From an uncultured Bacteroidales bacterium (lineage in GTDB: Bacteria; Bacteroidota; Bacteroidia; Bacteroidales; CAIWKO01), in assembly GCA_903913285.1 (NCBI GenBank), contig CAIWKO010000021.1, positions 1 to 38,938 on the forward strand: a DNA stretch of 38,938 nt. Reading direction: 5' to 3'. The position numbers were made by a program, and so were the translations under genes. Below are positions 7,268 through 15,494 of this stretch, piece by piece; the stretch's first letter is position 1; every line of letters starts with the position of its first letter. Under the pieces are notes generated by a model. It worked only from the letters and a program-made list of their open reading frames with translations, was not told the DNA's origin and made no database searches.

Positions 7268-9322
7268 CTAAAGACCTGCAGTCTCAAATATCTGGCTAAT
7301 GGTAGCAAGTTTTTTACTAAATATCTGTAATTTAACCCTGACATTGTTTTTTGAAGGGAAACCTTGATTAGCATATTCCGCTGCAGTCAGAACCCCTATA
7401 TCATCATTTCTGAGGATAACAACAATAGCAATAGAATTTGATCTGTGCAGAAAAAGAGCGTTGGGATTAACTCCTGTAGAGCCTTCAACGGTATAATAGA
7501 TCTTGTTTTTAGTGTTCAGAACATAAATTTGTTTCACCGGTACTAAATAATCTTGCTGATCGGTGAAGAACACACTCTGATTAACAGCAGCACTATCGAA
7601 CAAAAAAGTTTGTCCGAATCCTGTGCTGTTTAAATACCTTTTTAACACCAACATACGGGTGAATCGTTCGGGAGTTATTTCCGATTGCCTCAATAATTCT
7701 TCTTCATGACCCACTAAATAGTCATAATATTCAAACCACTGTTCTTTGCTTAGTTTTTTCTCGTCGCTGCTAAAATAGTTCAGCACAAAACTATCCCATC
7801 TTTCTTTCTCAGCAATGCGTTTTGTTTTCAAATAGTCAGCTTTTCTTTTGCTTAAAGTTCGGTTAAATCTTATTTTCCGGCTTTCAAGAGCTTTGGTATA
7901 TCGAAGATATTGTTTGCCAAATTGAGGTAATGTTTTGTCAATACCTTGAGTAAAAGATACAGGGTATGCCGGAAACGATTCAAACCCTTTACGGTTTTTT
8001 AATTCAATAGTAAAAATATTGTTTGCATTATCGTAGTCAATTCTGATGTCGCACCACCATTGTTTTTCAGATCTGTTCTTAATAAATTTTTTTACGAAGG
8101 CTTTGTTGTTTAGCGGACCTTTATAAACAAATGCTAATCCCAAAAAAGCTCTCAATTCGGGGTTGTCGTTTTTGAGTTTGATATCGTTATAGTCAAATGA
8201 AAAAAGAATACTCGATCTGTCCAGTCCCATTTTTTTTGAATACTTAACAGGTGATAATGCGAAAATATTATACATCGATTGCCCAAGATTGCCACGGTTT
8301 GATAATACCTTGTTCACATTACAATAAGTAGTGTCAGCATATCGTTCATCAAATAATAATGAATCGAAAGGAGATCTGAAAAGCGTGTTACTGAATTCTT
8401 TTGGATAGTGAATGTATGCATCCGATAAAATTCTGAAATTTTGTTTATTGATCTGAAAGGTTCCGTATTTTACATCACTTTCGGTAGAGTCTTTTGTTTC
8501 AATATCAGCAGGGGAAGCTTCGTCCGAATCTTTAAACTCAATTACTGAATTCGGAAAAAGATTTTTTAAAATGGTTTTTTCGTCTTCAGATAAACTTTTA
8601 CTGGCTGCCAGATATTTAATGTTCAATCCTTTTATTTTTTCGAAAGACTGGATCGGCTTAATAAAAATGTTTCCCTGTGTTGAGATCTTTTGCAGATTAT
8701 CCATTTTTGCCGTTTCGTCGGGCAAGTCGTACAAATAGTTATTGCTGATGTCTAAAACTTCCACTTGCTTTAATAAGCCAATATTAATAGGTAAGGAGCT
8801 AAATTGGTTTACCGGAAGAGCCAGATAACGCATATGTGAGGCAAGAACCAGATTGGGAATACTTTTTTCAAGATCGAGGTTATCGCAGTTGGTCAGTGTG
8901 AGTGCCTTGAGCTTTGCAATGGATTTAATCTCTGAAGGGACGAGACTGATATCGCTTTCATCAAAGGTAAGCGTGGTTAAATTTGGGAAGTTCTTTAGTG
9001 AACTAAACAGTGATGTGTACTTTAACCCAAGACATTCAACAAAGCTGATATTTTCAATTTGTTTCGAATTAAAGAAAGCAGGAGGGAAGTTGCTTTTTTG
9101 ATAGCCAACTATGGTTATTTTATGTAAGTTCGGGAAATGGTTGATAGCTGCAAAAAACACAGAATCGTCTTCCAGATTGCAATCCAGATAATATTCCGTT
9201 ACTTTTGCAGTATTGTCAAGTGCATCATCCAGGTCCGAAAAAATGTTGCCCTCCGTATTCTGTGCCCGAAGTGAAATAAGAATAAAAAAGTAAAACAATA
9301 AAAAGAATGCCTTTTTAAACAT
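7268..9322 (-). CDS. secreted leucine-rich-repeat protein
   Basis: 684 residues. A signal peptide (FKKAFFLLFYFFILISLRAQ, cleavage near residue 20) sends it to the envelope. Residues about 45-235 carry leucine-rich repeats (for example FPNLTTLTFDES, IAKLKALTLTNC, LLKQVEVLDISNNYLYDLP). The C-terminal 400 residues are an uncharacterised region rich in aromatic and charged residues, with a KRKADYLKTKR helical segment near its middle. No T9SS sorting domain is seen at the C-terminus. It lies 63 bp upstream of the sigma/membrane-protein pair on the same strand and could belong to the same signalling unit, but the function is unknown. Confidence 0.75.
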   Translation of the reverse strand: MFKKAFFLLFYFFILISLRAQNTEGNIFSDLDDALDNTAKVTEYYLDCNLEDDSVFFAAINHFPNLHKITIVGYQKSNFPPAFFNSKQIENISFVECLGLKYTSLFSSLKNFPNLTTLTFDESDISLVPSEIKSIAKLKALTLTNCDNLDLEKSIPNLVLASHMRYLALPVNQFSSLPINIGLLKQVEVLDISNNYLYDLPDETAKMDNLQKISTQGNIFIKPIQSFEKIKGLNIKYLAASKSLSEDEKTILKNLFPNSVIEFKDSDEASPADIETKDSTESDVKYGTFQINKQNFRILSDAYIHYPKEFSNTLFRSPFDSLLFDERYADTTYCNVNKVLSNRGNLGQSMYNIFALSPVKYSKKMGLDRSSILFSFDYNDIKLKNDNPELRAFLGLAFVYKGPLNNKAFVKKFIKNRSEKQWWCDIRIDYDNANNIFTIELKNRKGFESFPAYPVSFTQGIDKTLPQFGKQYLRYTKALESRKIRFNRTLSKRKADYLKTKRIAEKERWDSFVLNYFSSDEKKLSKEQWFEYYDYLVGHEEELLRQSEITPERFTRMLVLKRYLNSTGFGQTFLFDSAAVNQSVFFTDQQDYLVPVKQIYVLNTKNKIYYTVEGSTGVNPNALFLHRSNSIAIVVILRNDDIGVLTAAEYANQGFPSKNNVRVKLQIFSKKLATISQIFETAGL

Positions 9323-9493
9323 TATATCATTTTAAAATAAAAACTAAAAATAATAATAAAAGTTACAAAAGGAACGTAAAAAATCTATTTTATTTATTTT
9401 TTTTCAGGCAAGACTTTGTTTTTATTAAATGTTCTTCAATAGCCTAGGTATAAATGTAGGGATATAAAAATAATTGTAAAAAGAGAATGCGAT

Positions 9494-10837
9494 CTATTTG
9501 TTTCTCATCATTTGCTTCATATTCCGCATTTGTTTTACCGGATTTTTGCCTGCCTGACTCACCGAACGCATCACCTTGCGGGTATCTTCAAATTGTTTGA
9601 TCAGGCGGTTCACTTCCTGTATCGTGTTCCCGCTGCCAAGTGCAATACGTTTACGGCGGCTACCGTTGATCACATCGGGATTTTCTCTTTCTTCAGGAGT
9701 CATCGAACTGACAATGGCCTCAATTCCTTTAAAAGCGTCGTCCTTAATATCAACATCTTTCATGGCTTTGTCCATGCCGGGTATCATTCCAACAAGATCC
9801 TTGATGTTACCCATCTTTTGGATCTGCTTGATCTGTCCGATAAAATCGTTAAAGTTGAACTGATTCTTGGCTATTTTCTTTTGCAAACGGGCAGCGTCTT
9901 CCACGTCGAATTGTTCCTGAGCACGTTCAACCAAAGAAACAATATCACCCATCCCCAAAATACGATTGGCCATACGTTCGGGATAGAACACATCCAATGC
10001 ATCCATTTTTTCGCCGAGCCCGACAAATTTAATAGGTTTGTTGACAACCGATTTTATGGTAAGTGCAGCACCACCACGTGTGTCGCCGTCAAGTTTGGTC
10101 AGAACCACACCATCGTAGTTCAATCTGTCGTTAAAAGCCTTGGCTGTATTCACGGCATCCTGACCGGTCATCGAATCCACCACAAACAAAATTTCCTGAG
10201 GAGAAGCTGCCTGCTTGATGTTCGATATTTCATTCATCATCTCTTCATCCACAGCCAAACGTCCTGCTGTATCTATGATGATCACATTAAAACCTCTTTC
10301 TTTGGCATGACTGATAGCTCTTTTTGCAAGCGAAACCGGTTTTTTATCTTCCAGATCGCTGAATACTTCCACAGTTACCTGTTCTCCCAATACTTTCAAC
10401 TGTTCAACAGCAGCCGGACGATACACGTCGCAGGCTACCAGCAAAGGATTTTTGCCTTTTTTTGTTTTCAGGTAGTTTGCTAATTTGGCTGCAAAAGTTG
10501 TTTTTCCCGAACCTTGCAATCCGGCAATTAATATTATCGAAGGATTACCTTTTAAATTAATATCCGATTTCTCGCTTCCCATAAGGTCGGTGAGTTCATC
10601 GTGAACTATTTTCACCATCAACTGTCCGGGCGAAACAGCCGTCAGCACATTTTGTCCAAGCGCTTTTGCTTTAACTTCTTCGGTAAAACTTTTTGCGATC
10701 TTATAACTTACGTCGGCATCAAGTAATGCTTTTCTGACTTCTTTCAGCGATTCGGCAACATTGATCTCAGTAATGTGTCCTTGTCCTTTTAATATCTTAA
10801 ACGCGCGGTCGAATTTTTCGCTCAGGTTCTCAAACAT
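9494..10837 (-). CDS. ffh: signal recognition particle protein Ffh (SRP54)
   Basis: 447 residues, standard length. The N domain (1-90) has the ALLDADV motif. The G domain has G1 GLQGSGKTT (106-114), G3 DTAGR (about 189) and G4 TKLDGD (about 247), and the DARGG-like DTRGGAA closing loop. The methionine-rich M domain (about 300-447) ends in MRNMKQMMRNK, with the signal-sequence groove and the SGNT RNA-binding loop (RRKRIALGSGNTIQEV). It binds 4.5S RNA and emerging signal peptides and docks with FtsY. A TAATTTTG promoter element (minus strand) lies at 10865-10872. No SRP RNA gene was seen nearby. Confidence 0.98.
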   Translation of the reverse strand: MFENLSEKFDRAFKILKGQGHITEINVAESLKEVRKALLDADVSYKIAKSFTEEVKAKALGQNVLTAVSPGQLMVKIVHDELTDLMGSEKSDINLKGNPSIILIAGLQGSGKTTFAAKLANYLKTKKGKNPLLVACDVYRPAAVEQLKVLGEQVTVEVFSDLEDKKPVSLAKRAISHAKERGFNVIIIDTAGRLAVDEEMMNEISNIKQAASPQEILFVVDSMTGQDAVNTAKAFNDRLNYDGVVLTKLDGDTRGGAALTIKSVVNKPIKFVGLGEKMDALDVFYPERMANRILGMGDIVSLVERAQEQFDVEDAARLQKKIAKNQFNFNDFIGQIKQIQKMGNIKDLVGMIPGMDKAMKDVDIKDDAFKGIEAIVSSMTPEERENPDVINGSRRKRIALGSGNTIQEVNRLIKQFEDTRKVMRSVSQAGKNPVKQMRNMKQMMRNK

Positions 10838-11000
10838 CGGATTTTATTTTTTTTGATTCGGGTGCAAAATTACAAAAAAGGGGCATAGTAAAAAGATGTT
10901 CATTATTTATTTTAAAAGGTATTGAAATTCAAAAACATATTCTGATTGAGAGGGTTTAATGAGCTTTTTGAATAATACCCGCTGTTTTTCTTAAAATAAC

Positions 11001-11008
11001 TACTTTTG
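11001..11008 (+). promoter_or_regulatory. -7 promoter element of folD
   Basis: TACTTTTG matches the Bacteroidetes -7 consensus TAnnTTTG and lies 27 bp before the folD ATG. No TTTG is found at the ideal 19-bp spacing upstream. Confidence 0.5.
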
Positions 11009-11034
11009 CAAAAGAATTTAAATCAAGTATAATT

Positions 11035-11910
11035 ATGGAACTGATAGACGGAAAAAAGATCTCTGATCTGATAAAAGATGAGATCGCAAAAGAAGTCGGT
11101 AAAATTATTGCAGCAAACGGAAAGGTACCTCATCTGGCTGCAGTATTGGTTGGCGATGATCCGGCCAGTCAAACCTATGTTGCTTCGAAAGAACGTTCGT
11201 GCAAAGAAGTGGGTTTTATTTCTTCCTTATATAAATATCATGCCGGTATCAGCGAAGCAGAATTATTAAAGGCGATCGATTTTTTGAACAATGATGACGA
11301 AATTGACGGATTTATTGTTCAGTTGCCTCTTCCAAAACATATTTCCGGTCAGAAGATCATTGAAGCTATTGACCCTAAAAAAGATGTTGATGGATTCCAT
11401 CCCGTTAATCTTGGAAATATGCTATTGGGCATACCGGGATTTCTTCCTGCAACTCCTTATGGCATAATGCAACTAATAGAACGTTATAATATCGAAACCG
11501 AAGGAAAAAATTGCGTGATACTTGGACGTAGTAATATTGTTGGCACTCCTATGAGCGTTTTGCTTTCACGCAATACCAATCCCGGAAATTGTACTGTGAC
11601 CTTATGCCATAGCAAAACACAAAACCTTTCAGATATCACCCTTCAGGCTGATATTTTGATAGCTGCCATTGGTAAACCTGAATTTGTAACTGCCGATATG
11701 GTGAAAAAAGGTGCCATTGTTATAGATGTTGGTATTCATAGAATTCCCGATGCAGGAACTAAATCGGGATTTCGGCTGAAAGGCGATGTGAAATTCGATG
11801 AAGTTTCGAAGAAATGTTCTTTCATCACACCGGTCCCCGGTGGAGTAGGCCCTATGACTATTGTAGGTTTACTCATGAATACCCTCAAAGCCTCAAAAAA
11901 TAAAGTATAG
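11035..11910 (+). CDS. folD: bifunctional methylenetetrahydrofolate dehydrogenase / cyclohydrolase
   Basis: 291 residues, normal for FolD. It carries the folate-site YVASKERSCKEVG (catalytic Tyr and Lys, about 49-61), the DGFIVQLPLP motif (about 97-106), the NADP loop GRSNIVGTPMSVLL (about 165-178), and the closing PVPGGVGPMT signature (about 264-273). It interconverts 5,10-methylene- and 10-formyl-tetrahydrofolate in the cytoplasm, feeding purine and one-carbon pools. queE starts 5 bp downstream, so the two are likely co-transcribed. Its promoter element is at 11001-11008. Confidence 0.97.
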   Translation: MELIDGKKISDLIKDEIAKEVGKIIAANGKVPHLAAVLVGDDPASQTYVASKERSCKEVGFISSLYKYHAGISEAELLKAIDFLNNDDEIDGFIVQLPLPKHISGQKIIEAIDPKKDVDGFHPVNLGNMLLGIPGFLPATPYGIMQLIERYNIETEGKNCVILGRSNIVGTPMSVLLSRNTNPGNCTVTLCHSKTQNLSDITLQADILIAAIGKPEFVTADMVKKGAIVIDVGIHRIPDAGTKSGFRLKGDVKFDEVSKKCSFITPVPGGVGPMTIVGLLMNTLKASKNKV

Positions 11911-11915
11911 ACGCT

Positions 11916-12542
11916 TTGGACAAGCAACAATTAACTCAACAGGGCAAACTGCTTCCCTTGATGGAAGAATTTTACAGTTTGCAGGGCGAAGGTCATCAAA
12001 CCGGAAAACCTGCTTGGTTTATCCGTATTGGTGGCTGTGATGTAGGATGCAGTTGGTGCGATGTAAAAGAGTCGTGGAATGCGGATCTTCATCCGTTAAC
12101 ATTGGTTGATGAGATTGTTGAACATGCAGCCAATTGTCCTGCAAAAGCTGTTGTGGTTACAGGAGGCGAACCACTTCAATATAATATGGATTACTTATGC
12201 AGCCAACTAAAACAAAAAGGTATCAAAACCTATCTTGAGACCTCAGGAAGTGAGAACTTAAGCGGTAGGTGGGATTGGATATGTTTGTCGCCAAAACTTA
12301 ATGCTCCACCCTTATCTGATCTGTCGTACATTGCTGATGAACTGAAGGTAATTATTCAATCGCCATCAGACTTTGAATGGGCAGAAAAAAATGCAACAAA
12401 AGTAAAAACGGAATGCAAACTTTTGCTGCAACCAGAATGGAGTCAGTATCATAAAATGATCCAACCGATCGTAGATTATATCCTTTGCCATCCGAAATGG
12501 ACCATTTCATTGCAGGCTCATAAATTTATGCGGATTCCATAA
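11916..12542 (+). CDS. queE: 7-carboxy-7-deazaguanine synthase (radical SAM)
   Basis: 208 residues, as expected for QueE. The core begins EFYSLQGEG (about 18-26), followed by the radical-SAM cysteines C41-x3-C45-x2-C48 (GGCDVGCSWCD), the GGEP motif (about 89) and the ending QAHKFMRIP, all typical. It makes the 7-deazapurine ring from 6-carboxytetrahydropterin in the queuosine/preQ0 pathway. The start given is a TTG 5 bp after folD; the first ATG (11961) would remove residues before MEEFYSLQGEG that homologues usually keep. No other queuosine genes are in the window. Confidence 0.95.
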   Translation: MDKQQLTQQGKLLPLMEEFYSLQGEGHQTGKPAWFIRIGGCDVGCSWCDVKESWNADLHPLTLVDEIVEHAANCPAKAVVVTGGEPLQYNMDYLCSQLKQKGIKTYLETSGSENLSGRWDWICLSPKLNAPPLSDLSYIADELKVIIQSPSDFEWAEKNATKVKTECKLLLQPEWSQYHKMIQPIVDYILCHPKWTISLQAHKFMRIP

Positions 12543-12576
12543 TAAATCCAATACCTAATAATCTTCTTTTATAGTT

Positions 12577-12632
12577 TAACTTTGATATAATCGCAAACCA
12601 ACTTCCGGTTTGCAAAATAAAACCTATATTTG
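12577..12632 (+). promoter_or_regulatory. two candidate -7 promoter elements before the OmpA-family gene
   Basis: TAACTTTG (12577-12584) and TATATTTG (12625-12632) both fit TAnnTTTG and precede the ATG at 12666. The nearer one gives a leader of about 30 bases. Neither has a TTTG at the ideal spacing. Confidence 0.4.
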
Positions 12633-12665
12633 TCAAGTTAAATACTATATTAATCAATTTGAATT

Positions 12666-14609
12666 ATGACCAAAATAAAATTCTGGATATCCATACTTAC
12701 AATACTATTTTGTTTTCAGGTTTCAGTTGCGCAAATAAATTATTCTACTAAGGATAAAAAAGCCATAAAATATTTCGATAAAGCTATGGAGTATTTTAAA
12801 GCGAAAGATTTTATCAATTGCGAAACAAATTTATTGAGTGCCATCAAGGCAGATGATCAGTTTATTGAAGCTCACATGATGTTGGGGCAGATCTATGATG
12901 AGCAAAGACAATATGAAAATGCGGTTAAATCGTATAACACCGTTATTGATATTGACCCTGATTTTTTCCCAAATATATATTTCACGGTTGCAAACGATGA
13001 ATTCTCGCTTGCCAACTATTCTGATGCGAAACAACATCTTGAAAAATACCTAATCTACCATGATATTTCTCCTGTTATGAAAAAACGAGCCGGGTTTTTA
13101 TTGAAATGTGCTGAATTTTCAATTGAAGCAGTAAAAAACCCTGTTCCATTTACACCGGTTAATATAGGAGATAGTATTAATTCAGAAAATGACGAGTATT
13201 CACCGACTCTTACTATTGATGAGCAAACCATGATCGTTACAGTTTTGCGACCCCGTGATGAATATACAATAACAGGGAGATCAAAAGAAGAGGATTTTTA
13301 TATGAGTATAAAGGGAAAAGACGGAAGTTGGGGGAAAATGAAAAGATTAGGTCCACCATTAAATTCGCATGGAAATGAAGGGTGTCCCAGTATTTCTTCT
13401 GATGGAAAGATATTGTATTTTACAATTTGTAACCGAAGTGATGGTCTTGGAAGTTGCGACCTTTATTTCTCGGAGCGAAAAGGAAATTCATGGTCCAATC
13501 CTGTAAATATGGGAATTAAAGTTAATTCAACAACTTGGGATTCACAACCCAGTATTTCGCCTGACGGAAACACTTTATACTTTTCAAGTGCCCGCAGTGG
13601 TGGAAAGGGAAATATGGATATTTGGAAAACGACCAAAAATGAAAACGGAAGTTGGACAACTCCTGTGAATATCGGAGATTCGATAAATACAGAAGGGGAT
13701 GAACAATCACCATTTATTCATCCCGATGGAAGAACTCTCTATTTTTGTTCTACTGGTCACCCTGGGTTGGGTGGTTACGATATTTTTTATTCTCATATGG
13801 ATGATAACGGCAACTGGTCATCTGCAAAAAATATCGGTTATCCGATAAATTCAAATAAAGAGGAAGGTTTCTTATTTGTCAATGGTATGGGTAATAAAGC
13901 ATATTTTGCATCAGATCAGCATGGAGGTAAAGGAGGAATGGATATTTACAGCTTCGATTTATATGAAGGGGCAAGACCAACGGCTGTAACCTATATGAAA
14001 GGGATCGTATACGATTCAAAAACACGCCAGCGCTTGCAAGCTAAATTTGAGTTAATTGATTTATCTACTTCCAAAACAGTTGCACAGTCAAATTCCGATC
14101 CTTTAAACGGAGAGTTTATGGTTAGTTTGCCTACCGACAGGAATTATGCACTGAATGTTTCACGCGACGGTTATTTATTTTATTCTGAGAATTTCGAATT
14201 AAAAGGTGATCATTCAAAATTAAAACCATACGCTAAAGATATTCTGCTTCAGCCTATCGAAACTGGTAGTATCGTTATATTAAAAAATATCTTTTTCGAT
14301 TTCGACAAATCAGATCTGAAACCTGAATCTCAGGTTGAACTGAATCGTCTGGTTGGATTATTACAAAAAAATGTTCGTTTGAAAATTGAAATTGGTGGAC
14401 ACACTGATAATAAAGGTACTGCTGCATATAACCAGAACTTATCAGAAGAAAGAGCCAAATCCGTTTATGAATATCTTGTAAACAAAGGAATTGATAAAAC
14501 AAGGTTAACATACAAAGGGTATGGGTTAACAAAACCAATCGACACGAATGATACTGATGAAGGAAGAGCCAATAACCGGCGTACAGAGTTTAAAGTCATT
14601 AGCAATTAA
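12666..14609 (+). CDS. OmpA-family protein with TPR and PD40 repeats (PorE-like)
   Basis: 647 residues. A signal peptide (cleavage near VSVAQ, residue 22) is followed by TPR-like helices (about 30-140), four PD40/WD40-like blades (SPTLTIDEQTM, CPSISSDGKILYFT, QPSISPDGNTLYFSS, SPFIHPDGRTLYFC; about 175-395), a carboxypeptidase-regulatory-like domain (about 435-520) and a C-terminal OmpA peptidoglycan-binding domain (FFDFDKSDL ... GHTDNKGTAAYN ... ERAKSVYEYL). This order matches PorE, a peptidoglycan-anchored component linked to the T9SS. Three T9SS substrates in the window make that role plausible, but Bacteroidetes have several paralogues with this layout. The hydrolase gene follows after 24 bp. 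Confidence 0.88.
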   Translation: MTKIKFWISILTILFCFQVSVAQINYSTKDKKAIKYFDKAMEYFKAKDFINCETNLLSAIKADDQFIEAHMMLGQIYDEQRQYENAVKSYNTVIDIDPDFFPNIYFTVANDEFSLANYSDAKQHLEKYLIYHDISPVMKKRAGFLLKCAEFSIEAVKNPVPFTPVNIGDSINSENDEYSPTLTIDEQTMIVTVLRPRDEYTITGRSKEEDFYMSIKGKDGSWGKMKRLGPPLNSHGNEGCPSISSDGKILYFTICNRSDGLGSCDLYFSERKGNSWSNPVNMGIKVNSTTWDSQPSISPDGNTLYFSSARSGGKGNMDIWKTTKNENGSWTTPVNIGDSINTEGDEQSPFIHPDGRTLYFCSTGHPGLGGYDIFYSHMDDNGNWSSAKNIGYPINSNKEEGFLFVNGMGNKAYFASDQHGGKGGMDIYSFDLYEGARPTAVTYMKGIVYDSKTRQRLQAKFELIDLSTSKTVAQSNSDPLNGEFMVSLPTDRNYALNVSRDGYLFYSENFELKGDHSKLKPYAKDILLQPIETGSIVILKNIFFDFDKSDLKPESQVELNRLVGLLQKNVRLKIEIGGHTDNKGTAAYNQNLSEERAKSVYEYLVNKGIDKTRLTYKGYGLTKPIDTNDTDEGRANNRRTEFKVISN

Positions 14610-14633
14610 ACATAACAAAAGTAATTGATATCT

Positions 14634-15332
14634 ATGGGTTTGAAAGTTAAAACCTGCATTTTTTGTATTGTCATGGTTATAGCATTTCATTACAATGGAT
14701 ATTGTCAATTAACCAAGCAATATCATAAAGCAGCATATCCTTTCTGGCAATATTTGCCTGCCGATAGCATTCTGAAAAATAATCCTCCAGTTTTGATCTT
14801 TTTGCACGGTCGCAGCTTATCCGGAAATAATTTAGAATTAGTGAAAAGGTACGGTATAATTTGTGAATTATTGCATGGTAGAAATATTCCTGCAATTATT
14901 GTTGCACCGCAACTTGCTTATAAAAAAGGATGGGAACCCGATAAAATTCTTAGTGTTTTAAATTATATACAAGCAACTTTTAAAACTGATACAACCCGTG
15001 TTTATATTGTTGGCATGAGCTTGGGAGGCTATGGAACTTTGTTTTTCGCCGGGAAATATCCTAATCGTATCACTGCAGCTGTTGCATTATGTGGTGGTGG
15101 TAGTGTTGCTGATGCATGCCGTTTGGCTGGGATAAATCTTTGGATCATGCATGGAAAAAAAGATGTTGCAGTTCCATTTGCAGAATCAGAACGCATGGTA
15201 TCTGCAATAAAAAAATGCGGAAATGCTTCAAAATTAAGATATACAGTTTACGAAAACTACGACCATGGAGATATGGCAAGAGTTTTTCGTCAGGATAGTA
15301 TCTATGATTGGATGTTCAAGCTTCGGAAATAA
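14634..15332 (+). CDS. secreted alpha/beta hydrolase (esterase/PHB-depolymerase-like)
   Basis: 232 residues from the ATG at 14634; an in-frame TTG at 14625 is a less likely start. A signal peptide ends near NGYCQ. The catalytic triad is visible: the nucleophile elbow GMSLGGYG, the aspartate in HGKKDVAVP, and the histidine in YENYDHGD. An oxyanion motif FLHGRSLSG lies upstream. This is the layout of dienelactone-hydrolase/prolyl-oligopeptidase-like esterases annotated as predicted peptidase or phospholipase/carboxylesterase. The substrate is unknown. It lies 24 bp after the OmpA-family gene on the same strand. Confidence 0.85.
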   Translation: MGLKVKTCIFCIVMVIAFHYNGYCQLTKQYHKAAYPFWQYLPADSILKNNPPVLIFLHGRSLSGNNLELVKRYGIICELLHGRNIPAIIVAPQLAYKKGWEPDKILSVLNYIQATFKTDTTRVYIVGMSLGGYGTLFFAGKYPNRITAAVALCGGGSVADACRLAGINLWIMHGKKDVAVPFAESERMVSAIKKCGNASKLRYTVYENYDHGDMARVFRQDSIYDWMFKLRK

Positions 15333-15400
15333 AAGCATATTATTATCCTGTGTATTCGATTCATAACTAAAAATATTTTGCATAAATTTATTGCCATTTC

Positions 15401-15431
15401 TTTGGTTATATCGGAATTAATATTAATTTTG
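15401..15431 (+). promoter_or_regulatory. canonical Bacteroidetes promoter of rpsA
   Basis: TTTG (15401-15404), exactly 19 bases, then TAATTTTG (15424-15431). This is a perfect TTTG-N19-TAnnTTTG match. Transcription should start near 15438, giving a leader of about 48 bases. Confidence 0.8.
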
Positions 15432-15477
15432 CACCCCAATTTAATTTAAGATAAGTAAAGTAATTATTAACCCCTGT

Positions 15478-15494
15478 CTGTAAAAATGTTACAG
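15478..15494 (+). promoter_or_regulatory. hairpin enclosing the upstream rpsA start codon
   Basis: CTGTAA (15478-15483) pairs with TTACAG (15489-15494) and the 5-base loop AAATG holds the ATG at 15486. A second in-frame ATG lies outside it at 15519. The structure could tune S1 translation, as known S1 autoregulation elsewhere acts through leader hairpins; this is inference. Confidence 0.4.

Noticed and set aside
9512-10483. Long plus-strand open frame opposite ffh
   Set aside because: It is a shadow of a highly conserved gene on the other strand, and its histidine/phenylalanine-rich translation matches nothing.
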